Assembly (NCBI RefSeq): GCF_963678245.1
Contig: NZ_OY782770.1
Coordinates: 868,001 to 932,000, forward strand
Length of the DNA stretch: 64,000 nt
DNA from: an uncultured Sunxiuqinia sp.
Lineage (GTDB): Bacteria > Bacteroidota > Bacteroidia > Bacteroidales > Prolixibacteraceae
Direction: 5' to 3'
The notes beneath the pieces were generated by a model, which saw nothing but the letters and a program-made list of their open reading frames with translations, ran no database searches and was not told the DNA's origin. Positions 44,103 through 55,100 of this stretch are shown here, piece by piece. Each line of letters opens with the position of its first letter. Position 1 is the stretch's first letter. Position numbers and translations under genes: made by a program.

Positions 44103-45065
44103 TCATGTTGTTTTGAGTGATGAAGCATTGTGAAATCCGCGGAGGAAATCTTCCGTTTTCATGCGTTTCTTCCCACTTAGTTGAAGGTCGGTAACAATTA
44201 GCCATTTATCGCTTGTAGCAATTTTCAAATAGGTTTTATCATCCGAGTCAATTGTTCCGGGACGAACATCAGCAGGCTCACCGAAGTTGGCAAAATAGAT
44301 TTTCATTGAATAGCTTTTGCCCGCTTCATCTTCCAGTTCGGTCCAGGCTGCAGGGTAGGGTGATAAACCTCGAATTTGGTTGCGAATTTCTTCGGCCGGT
44401 TTATTCCACTCAATACGGCAATCGTCTTTAAAAATTTTAGGTGCCGGCTTTAATTCGTTTACTTGAATTTCATCCTGCTCCACCGCTGAGTAGGCGCCTT
44501 TAGCTAAAGCATCAACCGTTTTCAACACTAAGCCTGCTCCAATTCCCATTAAGCGGTCATGAATATCTCCAACCGTATCATTTGTGCCAATAGGCGTTTT
44601 CTCATTGAACAGGATTGCTCCGGTGTCAATCTCATGCGACAGAAGAAAAGTCGTTACCCCGGTTTCTTTATCACCATTCATTACAGCCCAATTTAATGGA
44701 GCCGCTCCACGATATTGTGGCAAAAGCGATCCGTGAAGATTGAATGTTCCTAATCTTGGCATATCCCAAACAACTTCGGGTAACATTCGAAAAGCAACCA
44801 CAACTTGCAAGTCCGCATTCAGGCTTTTGAGTTCTTCAATAAATTCCGGATTTTTCAATTTTGGAGGCTGCATAACGTACAGTCCTTTTTCAACAGCGTA
44901 TTGTTTAACAGCAGACTCATGCAGCTTGCGACCTCTGCCGGCCGGTTTGTCAGGCGGGGTAATTACACCGACGACTTGATAGTCATTTTCAACTAAAGCC
45001 TTTAAACTCGCCACAGCAAAATCGGGAGTTCCCATAAAAACAATGCGTAAATCTTTTCCGGTCAT
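44103..45065 (-). CDS. fmt: Methionyl-tRNA formyltransferase
   Basis: 320 residues from ATG 45065; the longer frame to 45092 adds nothing conserved. N-terminal hydrolase domain with IVFMGTPDFAVASLKAL, the catalytic NLHGSLLPQYRGAAPLNWA, and GVTTFLLSHEIDTGAIL. C-terminal Fmt domain follows with IRGLSPYPAAWTEL. It formylates initiator Met-tRNA. It is one of three genes (Fmt, DUF5522 and RibBA) on the same strand with short spacing. A stem-loop overlaps its stop codon (about 44070-44117). Confidence 0.96.
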   Translation of the reverse strand: MTGKDLRIVFMGTPDFAVASLKALVENDYQVVGVITPPDKPAGRGRKLHESAVKQYAVEKGLYVMQPPKLKNPEFIEELKSLNADLQVVVAFRMLPEVVWDMPRLGTFNLHGSLLPQYRGAAPLNWAVMNGDKETGVTTFLLSHEIDTGAILFNEKTPIGTNDTVGDIHDRLMGIGAGLVLKTVDALAKGAYSAVEQDEIQVNELKPAPKIFKDDCRIEWNKPAEEIRNQIRGLSPYPAAWTELEDEAGKSYSMKIYFANFGEPADVRPGTIDSDDKTYLKIATSDKWLIVTDLQLSGKKRMKTEDFLRGFHNASSLKTT

Positions 45066-45138
45066 GATATCTGCTTTTGTGCAAAGATACATTTATCGAG
45101 AAAAAAATTCCAACATACAAACAGATAACCGGAGTAAA

Positions 45139-45363
45139 CTAGGGAGTCTTATATTTTCTAGCCAAATCAGGGCGTAATTTTCTGTTCCCTTTTTTTGCTT
45201 TCGGATCGTAGGGACAATGTTTACAGCCATTGGAACAACAATAACCTCGTTTTACCAAATAACTTTCGGTCATTACGCGATAACCTTCTTTGGAGAGGTA
45301 GTAATCTTCTCCTTCGACTGAGTTATCGTAACTATCCGGAAATAAATGATCAAACATCCCCAT
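45139..45363 (-). CDS. DUF5522 small Cys-rich protein
   Basis: 74 residues with the conserved GYCCSNGCKHCPYDPKAKKG block, a CCxxGCxHCPY metal-type motif. Family function is unknown, but it recurs in Bacteroidota. It starts 8 bp after the RibBA stop, so the two are likely co-transcribed. Confidence 0.8.
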   Translation of the reverse strand: MGMFDHLFPDSYDNSVEGEDYYLSKEGYRVMTESYLVKRGYCCSNGCKHCPYDPKAKKGNRKLRPDLARKYKTP

Positions 45364-45371
45364 AATGAGTG

Positions 45372-46595
45372 CTAATCATATTTGAATTTCTGAAGGAAAT
45401 GCCCCATACGGTCGCGTTTGGTCTTCAGGTACTGTTGGTTGTATTTGTTTGGTTCCACTTCAACCGGGATCGTCTCAGTAACTTCCAGACCATACCCTTC
45501 AATACCGACACGTTTTACCGGATTGTTTGTCAGCAATTTCATTTTGCAAACACCTACTTTTCGGAGTATTTGAGCACCAACTCCATAGTCGCGCTCGTCA
45601 GCCTGAAATCCCAGGTGAATATTGGCATCGATGGTGTCCATGCCCTCGTCCTGTAGTTTGTAGGCTGCTATTTTATTCATCAAGCCAATTCCACGGCCTT
45701 CCTGCATCATGTAAACAACCACACCTTTGCCGGCCTTTTCAATCATTTCCATGGACTTGTGCAGTTGTTCTCCGCACTCGCAACGCATCGAACCAAAAAT
45801 ATCTCCAGTCATGCACGATGAATGCATGCGAACCAGAATTTCCTCCTTTTCTTCCCAGCTACCTTTAATCAGGGCAACGTGTTCTGCTCCGTTTGATTTC
45901 TGACGGAAAGGGATAATTCTGAAATCGCCGTACTTAGTTGGCATTTGAACCTCCTCACCTTGATCAACCAAACTTTCAGATTTCAGGAGGTAAGCTATCA
46001 AATCTTTGATGGATATAATTTTCAGGTCAAACTTATCAGCAACTTCCATCAGTTCAGGAAGTCTGGCCATAGTACCATCTTCGTTCATAATTTCGACCAA
46101 TACGCCAGCAGACTTGAGTCCTGCCAAACGAGCCAGGTCAATTGCCGCTTCAGTGTGTCCGGCACGGCGCAGTACACCGCGGTCTTTTGCTTTCAATGGG
46201 AAAATATGCCCGGGACGCCCCAGCTCTTCCGGATCGATATCGTCATCAGTTAGCGCCAAAATTGTTTTTGCCCGGTCGCTGGCAGAGATACCTGTTGTGC
46301 AACCATAGCCTATTAAGTCGACCGAGACGGTAAACGGCGTTTGGTGTGACGAGGTATTTTTACCAACCATCAGCTCGAGATTAAGCTCTTCACAGCGACT
46401 TTCAGTTAGCGGCGCACAAATGAGCCCTCGCCCATGTGTTGCCATAAAGTTGACCTTTTCAGGGGTCATCAATTCAGCCGCGGCAATAAAATCACCTTCA
46501 TTCTCACGATCTTCGTCGTCTACAACAATAATAAGATCCCCTTTTCTAATGGCGTCAATTGCCTCGGGTACAGTATTTAATTTGAACTCGTCCAT
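45372..46595 (-). CDS. ribBA: RibBA: DHBP synthase / GTP cyclohydrolase II
   Basis: 407 residues. RibB domain (about 1-200) with [21 protein letters not shown] and GRPGHIFPL. RibA domain (about 205-400) with [20 protein letters not shown], where the Cys residues bind zinc, and EGRGIGL. The two activities start riboflavin synthesis from ribulose 5-phosphate and GTP. The gene lies before the DUF5522 gene in one transcription unit. No FMN riboswitch is evident upstream, but I could not fold the leader. Confidence 0.97.
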   Translation of the reverse strand: MDEFKLNTVPEAIDAIRKGDLIIVVDDEDRENEGDFIAAAELMTPEKVNFMATHGRGLICAPLTESRCEELNLELMVGKNTSSHQTPFTVSVDLIGYGCTTGISASDRAKTILALTDDDIDPEELGRPGHIFPLKAKDRGVLRRAGHTEAAIDLARLAGLKSAGVLVEIMNEDGTMARLPELMEVADKFDLKIISIKDLIAYLLKSESLVDQGEEVQMPTKYGDFRIIPFRQKSNGAEHVALIKGSWEEKEEILVRMHSSCMTGDIFGSMRCECGEQLHKSMEMIEKAGKGVVVYMMQEGRGIGLMNKIAAYKLQDEGMDTIDANIHLGFQADERDYGVGAQILRKVGVCKMKLLTNNPVKRVGIEGYGLEVTETIPVEVEPNKYNQQYLKTKRDRMGHFLQKFKYD

Positions 46596-46661
46596 TGTGA
46601 TATTTGGTTTGCAAAATGCAGGTGCAAAACTACGGAAAAATATCGATTTTAAAATGACAAT

Positions 46662-47855
46662 TTACACCTTTGCCCGCTTAGATTTCTCCCAGACAACAGA
46701 TTGTTTGCCTTTAAAGTAGCGAACGATTCCTTTTATGGAGGCGTAATTCATAGCAACGAAATAGTACGGAATAAAGAAAAACTTAAAACGAACCTGCTTG
46801 TTCTCTGACTGCCAACCAATTGCAGCAACAACATACAGAATTAGCTGAAAATACAGAAACACAGCATAGAAATTATCGACATCAAATGTGTCGTTTTTCA
46901 CCAAAATTAAGAGATTGATAAAAAAGATAGCAAACAGTGCAAAAGGAGCAATTGTCCATCGAAGTATTTTATGTGAAATATACTGAAAACTAAGCCAACC
47001 GTTGCGAAAAGGGTTGAGCAGCTGTGGCAATCGGAAAATGGCTTGCAGGCCTCCAGCGGCAATTCGTATTTTGCGCTTCAGTTCTTCTTTTACACTTTCC
47101 GAAGCCGACTCTACAGCATAAGCATTGGGTGTGTATGCAACCCGATATCCACGCTCTGCAATACGCAGCGAAATAATAAAGTCATCGAGAATCGTATCCG
47201 GCTCAACCGGCTTGAATAAATCGGTGCGAATGGCAAAAAGTTCTCCGGCAGCGCCAACTGCTGAGCTAAACTCAGCATCCATTTTTTTTATAAACGATTC
47301 CAGTTTCCAATAAAATCCTTCCCCGGAAGCAGCTGCGGAGTCCTCGTCCTTTTCCAAGATTCGCTTTTCGCCGGCAACACAACCAACCGATGGGTTTTGA
47401 AACTGACGGACAATCTCCTTGATTGATTGTTCGCCAAGAATGGTATTACTATCAGAAAATATTACCAGTGGTGTTTTAACAAAAGCTAGCCCACGGTTCA
47501 TCGCATGAATCTTCCCAAGCCGCTCAGGTGTATGTTCAACCTGTAGTTCCGGGAACTGCTGCAGAAATTCTGGTGTTCCGTCGGTTGATCCATCGGTCAT
47601 CCATAAATACTGGACTTTATCTTTGGGGTAATTCAGCTTAAATGAGTTCTCTACTTTTTGCCGGGCAACTTCAATTTCATTGTAAGCCGTTACAAACAAA
47701 CATACTTCGGGAAGATTAGCCGTATCAAGATTGAATTCTTTCGGTTTTGCAACAAACAAGCGCTTAATTATTACCAATATCCATATGATTGCAGCATACC
47801 CCACATAGGTGTATAAAACCACGATTAATGATATCAGGAATAAGATCTCAAGCAT
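46662..47855 (-). CDS. Family 2 glycosyltransferase with membrane helices
   Basis: 397 residues. N-terminal helix (about 4-30), GT-A catalytic domain with VCLFVTAYNEIEVARQKV, WMTDGSTDGTPEFL, IFSDSNT and a DD motif in TILDDFIISLRIAERGYR, then several C-terminal helices (about 285-370). This is the membrane-bound processive-type GT2 plan. Its start overlaps the end of the GT4 gene by 8 bp. The two transferases and LptF/G form one unit for envelope polysaccharide or glycolipid assembly; the exact sugar is unknown. Confidence 0.92.
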   Translation of the reverse strand: MLEILFLISLIVVLYTYVGYAAIIWILVIIKRLFVAKPKEFNLDTANLPEVCLFVTAYNEIEVARQKVENSFKLNYPKDKVQYLWMTDGSTDGTPEFLQQFPELQVEHTPERLGKIHAMNRGLAFVKTPLVIFSDSNTILGEQSIKEIVRQFQNPSVGCVAGEKRILEKDEDSAAASGEGFYWKLESFIKKMDAEFSSAVGAAGELFAIRTDLFKPVEPDTILDDFIISLRIAERGYRVAYTPNAYAVESASESVKEELKRKIRIAAGGLQAIFRLPQLLNPFRNGWLSFQYISHKILRWTIAPFALFAIFFINLLILVKNDTFDVDNFYAVFLYFQLILYVVAAIGWQSENKQVRFKFFFIPYYFVAMNYASIKGIVRYFKGKQSVVWEKSKRAKV

Positions 47856-49053
47856 TGATATGCTGCTTATAAAAATCGATTAAGGATTCGGCAAACGCCA
47901 TATTGTCAAAATGTTCGTTCGTAAAATCTACGGCATTTTTACAAAGTTGATCGTATTTCGACCGATCGTTGATCATTTTAATAATTCCCTCGACAAAGGA
48001 ATCGGCATCGTCAGCTAAAATGAAATGCTTGTTATTTTCTACCGCAATACCTTCAGCTCCAATTGCCGTGGAAATAATTGCTTTTCCGAGTGCCAGCCCT
48101 TCAATGATTTTCACCCGCATACCACTTCCGGACAGCAAGGGAACCACCATAATTGCTTTTGAATTCATGAACGAATAGGCATCCTCAATTTCACCCAGAT
48201 ACTCTACATTCTTATATTTCAGCTTCGACTCAAGCCAGTCCGGTGCATTTCGTCCGGCCACGTAAAATTTAAGCTCCGGATATTTCTGATGTAGTGTCAT
48301 CCAAACGTTTTCCAAAAACCAAAGCAGACCTTCCTGGTTCGGGGCCCAGTCGAGCGCTCCAATATGAAATACCGACGGATATTCCAATCTTCCGGCTCGG
48401 GGAACAAGCGTGGCAAGGTCTATACCCGCCTGCGTGGTATGCTTCGGTTTCGTATTGCCCAATTGATCCAAGATATCACCGTCTCGATCTGTGATCGGAA
48501 TTAAAATATCATAATCGTTTAGATGTCCGATCTCAAATTTCTTTATGCGCTTAGCCAGTAATTGAAGATAAATTCGCTTGATTCCCGGCGTTACTTTCGC
48601 TGTTCTTTCCCATATCTCATGCTCTACATTGTGAGCCCGGTATGCGATTAACGCACTCGAGTGTTCTTTAATTAAAGAGATATAAGGGCAAAGGTATAAC
48701 CCTTCGAGCTGTATAACATCATACTCATTGTTTCTAAGTATTTTAATTAAATAGTTGGCAAAGCTTTCGTCCATAAACCGTCGAGCATTGTACGGAAGTT
48801 GAGAAAAAAGCAGATTGCCAATCAATCCTCCAAGAGTTATTTTGGCCGGAACTTCAGCAAGCTGAAAGTTAACTTTTTCTTTCAGGCTTTCGGGTATATC
48901 CTGAATTGAAATATGATGTTTGTGTGTGTTCATGGCCAGTACATCAACCTCGTGCCCAAGTAATGAAAACCCTTTGCATATAGTTAACATAGCTATTGCT
49001 CCCCCATCTTTGGGAGGCCATGGAACTTTATTACACAACTGAAGAATTCTCAT
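47848..49053 (-). CDS. Family 4-type glycosyltransferase
   Basis: About 402 residues from ATG 49053, 1 bp after the LptF/G stop. GT-B fold: ILQLCNKVPWPPKDGG at the N-terminus, FHIGALDWAPNQEGLLWFLE in the middle, then VVPLLSGSGMRVKIIEGLAL with the E-x7-E type loop. The GT4 group uses retaining nucleotide-sugar transfer. It is a likely glycosyltransferase of surface polysaccharide. Confidence 0.9.
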   Translation of the reverse strand: MRILQLCNKVPWPPKDGGAIAMLTICKGFSLLGHEVDVLAMNTHKHHISIQDIPESLKEKVNFQLAEVPAKITLGGLIGNLLFSQLPYNARRFMDESFANYLIKILRNNEYDVIQLEGLYLCPYISLIKEHSSALIAYRAHNVEHEIWERTAKVTPGIKRIYLQLLAKRIKKFEIGHLNDYDILIPITDRDGDILDQLGNTKPKHTTQAGIDLATLVPRAGRLEYPSVFHIGALDWAPNQEGLLWFLENVWMTLHQKYPELKFYVAGRNAPDWLESKLKYKNVEYLGEIEDAYSFMNSKAIMVVPLLSGSGMRVKIIEGLALGKAIISTAIGAEGIAVENNKHFILADDADSFVEGIIKMINDRSKYDQLCKNAVDFTNEHFDNMAFAESLIDFYKQHINA

Positions 49054-49054
49054 A

Positions 49055-50539
49055 TTATGAAATGGTTTCCGGCTTGCTTTTTCGCTTAAACAGAAAGCGA
49101 AATAAGCGTTTAAGCTGATACTGATATACCTCAATGTTGAGTAAGCCGGAGTCGTTGGCTGATTTATAGGTTAAAAATATGCCTAAGGGTAAAAACATGT
49201 AAGTCGAAAACCACATGCCATTAGTCATGTTCCACATGTCTTCACGCGCAAATTTCTCTCCCGTAATCGAAACCATGTAATAGGTAATAAACATTAAAAT
49301 GGATACAACCACTGGCATCCCTAATCCACCTTTACGAATAATGGCTCCGAGTGGTGCTCCAATAAAAAAGAATATAAAACAAGCAAAGGACCAGGTGAAC
49401 TTTTTATGTTTCTCCATGGTCAGTTTATTGATCGATTTCTTTTGATTATATAATTCGTTCAGATTTTGATTAATAGTCTGATGATTGGTACGAGCCTGTC
49501 TAATGGCCGTGGTTATCAATTCATTTTGAACCTGTGGAGCCAGAGCCTGATAAATTGTATCAAAGGCAACAATGGTATCCTGTACAAAACGATGAGGATG
49601 CTTGATTGAATCCTGAGTTTCGGTGAAAGCGAGCACCCGGTCGTTTAAAGCAGCAGGGTATCGCATTGATATCGCAAATCGCCGGACTCGCTTTTTATAC
49701 GACTGATACATGGAGTCTTCAATGAAGTTCAGTTGATCGAGGTTCATCATTTTATAATGACTTCGAACTCTGCTTTCGTCTGTTCGTTCAAAATCAAAAC
49801 CTTCAAGAGGGATGGTTAATACTTCCTTGCCGAATCGTTCTCTGCGAAAAGGAAAGGTTCTGTTCTTTCCCCTTCTATTTGGTGCTTCATCAGTTGCCGA
49901 CTGACCATTAAACATGGTCATGGTCATGTATTTTTTATCTTCTGAAATCTTCATAAAACCGGAGTCGGCCACCGTTACTTTCACATTTCCTTTATTTTCT
50001 TTGTGATCGTAAATCATTAAACCATAAAGCATATTGTTATTTTTGCCCTTCCGGTCAACTTTTATGCTGTAGCCATCAATTTCATTTGTGAACGCACCTT
50101 CAGAAATCACCATTTCCGGCTTTTGCCTTTTCACACTAGTAAGTAAGGCTCCAAATTTCAGATTTGTTTTTGGCAGAATATTGTTAGAAAAATAAAAGGC
50201 GAATAGTGTTAGTGCAATTGCGACCCCTATTAATGGTTTCATAATTCGGAACAATGAAATTCCAGATGCTTTAATCGCAACCAGCTCATAATTCTCACCC
50301 AAACTACCAAATGTCATAATCGATGCCAGTAGCATGGCAAGGGGAAAAGCCATCGGGACAAGCGCAAAGGAAGCATAAAGTAGCAATTCTGAGACAATGT
50401 TCCATTCTAAACCTTTACCAACCATGTCATCAATGTACTTCCACAGAAATTGCATCAGCAATACAAAGACACAAATGAAAAAGGTCATTAGAAATGGCCC
50501 CAAGAAAGTTTTTAAAACAAATATGTGTAGTCGCTTCAT
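49055..50539 (-). CDS. LptF/LptG-family lipopolysaccharide export permease
   Basis: 494 residues. Three helices at the N-terminus (about 10-35, 55-80 and 100-120), a large periplasmic domain, and three helices at the C-terminus (about 385-470). FLKTFLGPFLMTFF and MAFPLAMLLASIMTFGSLGE are typical of the family. In Bacteroidota one protein often serves as the LptF or LptG half of the LptB2FG complex that extracts LPS from the inner membrane. It heads the transferase pair. Confidence 0.92.
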   Translation of the reverse strand: MKRLHIFVLKTFLGPFLMTFFICVFVLLMQFLWKYIDDMVGKGLEWNIVSELLLYASFALVPMAFPLAMLLASIMTFGSLGENYELVAIKASGISLFRIMKPLIGVAIALTLFAFYFSNNILPKTNLKFGALLTSVKRQKPEMVISEGAFTNEIDGYSIKVDRKGKNNNMLYGLMIYDHKENKGNVKVTVADSGFMKISEDKKYMTMTMFNGQSATDEAPNRRGKNRTFPFRRERFGKEVLTIPLEGFDFERTDESRVRSHYKMMNLDQLNFIEDSMYQSYKKRVRRFAISMRYPAALNDRVLAFTETQDSIKHPHRFVQDTIVAFDTIYQALAPQVQNELITTAIRQARTNHQTINQNLNELYNQKKSINKLTMEKHKKFTWSFACFIFFFIGAPLGAIIRKGGLGMPVVVSILMFITYYMVSITGEKFAREDMWNMTNGMWFSTYMFLPLGIFLTYKSANDSGLLNIEVYQYQLKRLFRFLFKRKSKPETIS

Positions 50540-50603
50540 AATGTATCGTTGGAAACGAATACAAAGCTAAGTTATTTTGAAGAAATTGAAAGTTAAAAAA
50601 CCC

Positions 50604-50975
50604 TTAACAGCCAAGGATGTGTTTTAGGTCAGCAATTTGCGAATTCCATAATTCGGTTGTTTCTTCTTGTTCATCTGTAGTATCAATCACAATTAAAGAA
50701 ACGTCTCCGGTTAAATCATCTTTCGCGATCTTAAACTCAAAATACCCTTCTTCTTCATCAACCCAATTATACCGAACAAGTTTATCTTCTTTTTGCAGTA
50801 TTTTTTCAGCTTGTTGCTCCGACCCTTCCCATATAAAAGTATAAATTTTACCTCGTACCTGTACATCATCAGCAAACCATTCGGCTAGCCCTGATGCAGT
50901 GCTCAGTCGATTATACAGCACTTTAGGAGAGCAATTCATCGGATATTCTAACTGGATCTCAATTTTTTCAGACAT
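50604..50975 (-). CDS. START/AHSA1-like protein of the Bacteroidota type
   Basis: About 123 residues from ATG 50975; an upstream extension to 51140 has no domain content. A helix-grip fold is indicated by MSEKIEIQLEYPMNCSPKVL, LAEWFADDV and the ending SQIADLKHIL. Bacteroidota carry a group of these START-like proteins with unknown ligand. It is divergent from the SusC region and not part of an obvious operon. Confidence 0.8.
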   Translation of the reverse strand: MSEKIEIQLEYPMNCSPKVLYNRLSTASGLAEWFADDVQVRGKIYTFIWEGSEQQAEKILQKEDKLVRYNWVDEEEGYFEFKIAKDDLTGDVSLIVIDTTDEQEETTELWNSQIADLKHILGC

Positions 50976-51649
50976 GGATTTTATGTTTGTCGCAATATAA
51001 GTAATAACTCTCAAATTAGCAATCAGTTTTAGTATCAGCAGAACAATGAAACAACAAACGACGGACTCCTCAAAAGGACTTTCTGAAACGCAAAATAAAA
51101 ACACCTCACAGGAAGTCGTTCCTGACTGATCAACCATCAATATGCAAAAGGTGACATTTTTGAACAGCGAAAATCATTCAGCCAACACAGTCTTTAGCTC
51201 TTAGCAGCAAGGCACTAGCCCGAATTTCCTCTTGAGTTCTCAATCTTGCCGATCACAACACAACGTGTAAGACATACGAATCGCCCCACTTAACGAATAC
51301 ACAGCACCCCACTACCAGTGGGGCTATCCAAAATTTACCAATATTAATAAACCAACACCCTCCAAAAAAACAAGACACGAATCATACCACAAGCCACTTT
51401 CAAAGCAAATACCCCCTAAAAAAAACCTCCTCCGAAAATTAAAGACAAATTAACAAACAGCGTCTATTTATATTCATTCTAAATAAGGCTCGTTTATCAA
51501 ACATAAATTACACATAACGACCTGTAAAAAAAAGACATATGCAGATTATTACAGATTCTTGAAAAATACGCAAACCCCAGAAATATGATTTTTGTCACAA
51601 TAGTTTAACTGCTACTATTTTAAAAATTTCTCTCGTATTTCTATTTTTC

Positions 51650-51657
51650 TATTTTTG
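51650..51657 (+). promoter_or_regulatory. Bacteroidota -7 element, promoter copy A
   Basis: TATTTTTG matches TAnnTTTG exactly; TTTC lies 19 bp upstream in the -33 place. Confidence 0.55.
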
Positions 51658-51947
51658 TACTCGTTAATGTTTTTTAACATCTATTGAAACTTCATCAATA
51701 TTAAATTGAACGTTTCAGAGAGAGGACTTAATTAAATCATATTTAACATTTGGGGGAATGTTAACGATTTGATGTAATTAATAATTATTATGGAGAGGGT
51801 TGTTCTTATTAGTCTTATGGTATCAAAAGAAAAAAGCACAAGAATATCAACAACTTGCGACTCTACTAATATCAACAATCTGAAAATATAAATTATTTGA
51901 AGAATTTTCGACATAAATGTCCGAATTACGATTTTTTGAACAATTGT

Positions 51948-51977
51948 TTTGCAAATTCATTTTTTTATATATTTTCG
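51948..51977 (+). promoter_or_regulatory. Promoter copy B, -33 TTTG and -7 TATTTTCG
   Basis: TTTG (51948-51951) and TATTTTCG (51970-51977), spacing 18 bp, one mismatch to the consensus. It is the promoter copy nearest to SusC. Confidence 0.55.
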
Positions 51978-52157
51978 TATTCGTTAAGTTTTTTTAACAT
52001 TTATTGAAATTGAAGGTTTCAAACTATTTTTTTCTGAGAGGAACGATTTATTTGGGGGAATAGGCGTTCCGAAATCTCATCAGGGGGATAAAATTGAATT
52101 TTTACTATCTTTATTATAGATAAGAATTGATGCTGTTTAATTATTAAAATTATTTCT

Positions 52158-55100
52158 ATGAAAAGAATCGCATTATTACTTGCAATTTTTGCAATTGGTT
52201 TGCAGTCGCTTTGGGCTCAAACCAGGGAAATTACAGGTACGGTAACTTCCGCGGAAGATGGAAGTACCATTCCTGGAGTTTCTGTATCGGTAAAAGGTAC
52301 CACGCTTGGTACAATTACGAATCTTGATGGGCAATATACTTTGAAAGTCCCACAAGATGCCAATACATTGGTTTTTTCGTTTGTTGGTATGCAAACTCAA
52401 GAAGCTACCATTCAAGGAACAAAAGTTGATGCAGAATTGGAATCAGATGTCGTTGGAATCAACGAAGTTGTAGTAACAGCAATCGGAATCCAAAGGTCAA
52501 AAAAGGCATTAGGTTACGCTACATCCACGGTGAAAAACGAAGAATTGGTGAGCGCTCGTGAAGCAAACGTTGTGAATTCGCTTGCAGGAAGAGTCTCAGG
52601 AGTTCGCGTCACACAACAATCTGGCACACTAGGTGGCTCCTCAAAAATAATTATTCGAGGAGCAAATTCACTGGGAGGAAACAACCAACCACTTTTTGTT
52701 GTTGACGGGGTTCCTATCTCAAACTCTGGCTATAATGGCACTAGAAACCAAATTATCGCCGGAGGTGTTGATGCGGGTAATAGGGCATCTGATATCAACC
52801 CTGACGATGTTGAATCAATGACTGTATTAAAAGGGGCTGCTGCTTCTGCATTATACGGAGCTAGAGCTAAAGATGGTGCTATTATTATAACCACAAAAAA
52901 AGGGAAAAAGAATCAAGATCTGACAGTCACAATCAATTCCTCGATTAGGCTAGATAATGTTTTAAAGCTTCCTGATTTTCAAAATGAATATGCTCAAGGA
53001 AATCAAGGAGAATATGACAAGGACAGATCCAATGGATGGGGTCCAAAAATTAGTGACGTCACAGGGCAAACATTTACCAATTTTCTAGGAAATGATGTCA
53101 CTCTCCAAGCGTATCCAGATAATGTTAAAAATTTCTATGAAACTGGAGTCTCATACATCAATAGTGTCGGATTCGCTGGCGGAAGTGATTTAACTGATTA
53201 TCGACTTGGTGTAACAAACTATGACCAGACTGGAGTCACACCCGATTCTAAGCTAAAAAAGTATATTATTGCTTATAACGGCGGAACCAAAATAAATGAT
53301 AAAATAGAGGTTCGCTCTTCGATTAATTTCATTAATTCTAAAACTTCGGGGAAACCCGCTCAAGGATCCAACGACCCGAACGTATTAACTAATATAATAA
53401 ACGGCTTACCAAGAACGATCAGCAATAGCATTTTAAGAAATAATGTTACTGATGCTGATGGACTCCCTTACGAAGTTGTAAAAAATACAAATAACCCGTA
53501 TTGGGTAACACAAAATAACGTCTGGGAAAACGAGCTGAATAGAGTATATGGTAATTTTAGTATTGACTATAACATTCTGGACTGGCTAAAACTCACAGCT
53601 CGTGTTGGTAATGATTATTTTCATGAATGGAGACGACATGTTACTGCAATGAACACGATCACTGCTGCTACCGGACGTTTTAACGTCCGAAATATCACTC
53701 GAAATCAATTAAACACTGACATCATGCTTACTCTAAATAAAAAATTGTCAGATGATTTCGACCTAACAGCAGTTTTAGGGCACAATACAAACGAACGCTT
53801 TTCTAGATTAGACTACATCACTGCAAACGACCTTATTGCTTCGAATGTTTATGTTCCTCAAAATGCTAAATCAGTTGCAACAAACACAGAAACATTTAAA
53901 CAACGTCTCATTGGTGCTTATTTTAATGCAACGCTAGGCTATAAAAACATGCTTTACATAGATGTAACAGGAAGAAATGACTGGTCTTCAACTTTGCCAA
54001 AGCAAAACAACTCGTACTTCTATCCATCTGTAAGTGGCAGTTTCATTTTTACAGAGGTTATTCCCAAGAACGACATTCTCACATATGGTAAAATTCGATT
54101 GAACTGGGCAAATGTCGGGAGTGATGCAAATCCTTACAGTTTGGATTTCACGTATTCCCCAAAAGACACTTATTTCCTTCAGTATTTAGGCTATGAAGGT
54201 ACACTTCCTCACGGAAGCAGAGCTGGATATGAAGCTCCAAATACAATCCCCCCTGGTGACCTACTTAAACCTCAAAACGTTGTCTCTTATGAAGTTGGAA
54301 CAGAATTGAAATTCTTCAAGAGCAGAATTGGACTTGATTTTAGTTACTATAAAACAAATACAACGGATCAAATTATTTCGATTGCTGTTGCTAAATCTAC
54401 TGGGTTTTGGTATAAATATGTTAATGCTGGTGAGATACAGAATGAAGGAATTGAGCTAGCTTTATCAGGAACCGCTATAAAATCAACAAATTTCTCTTGG
54501 GATATAAATGTAAACTTCTCGAAAAACAAAAACACTGTTGTAGAACTTGCCGAAGAATTGAAAAACTACGCTCTTACTAGTGGATGGAGTGGACTTGCAA
54601 TAAAAGCGGCTCCAAAAGAGTCTTTTGGCCTTTACGGTGCGGCTTGGGAACGAGATTCAGAGGGAAATATCGTATATGACGCAAGCAATGGACGCAGAAA
54701 AGTTATTCAAGATCAGCGATTAGGTGATATTTACCCCGACTGGACAATGGGAATAAGTAATTCTTTTAGCTATAAAAACTTCAACTTAAGTTGCTTAGTA
54801 GACATCCGTCAAGGTGGGGTAATATACTCTGAAACAGTTGGTTCATTAAGGCTTAGTGGATTGGCAAAAGAAACCCTTGAGCACAGAGAAGGAACTTTTG
54901 TGCCTGAAGGAGTAAATAAAAATTCGGACGGAACTTATACTCCGAACACAAAAGCTGTCACAATACAAGACTACTGGGAAGATGTTGCAAAAACGAGTAA
55001 TACTGAAGGAAATATTTTTGATGCCTCTTATGTAAAGCTTAGAGAAGTAACCCTTTCATACAAACTTCCTAAATCTATTCTGGATAATACGTTCATTTCT

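Larger units (their letters stand above)
50976..52157. promoter_or_regulatory. Long upstream region of the SusC/SusD operon with two promoter-leader copies
   Basis: About 1.2 kb without a trustworthy gene, AT-rich. Copy A (51640-51760) and copy B (51955-52065) share the order TATTTTYG, TTAACATYTATTGAAA, GAGAGGA and TTTGGGGGAAT. The rest to 51600 shows nothing I can name. Confidence 0.6.

Noticed and set aside
45982-46333. Plus-strand frames opposite ribBA
   Set aside because: Shadow frames of a well-conserved gene on the minus strand.
51732-51914. 60-codon minus-strand frame in the SusC upstream region
   Set aside because: Lies in the promoter duplication, with no protein-like pattern.
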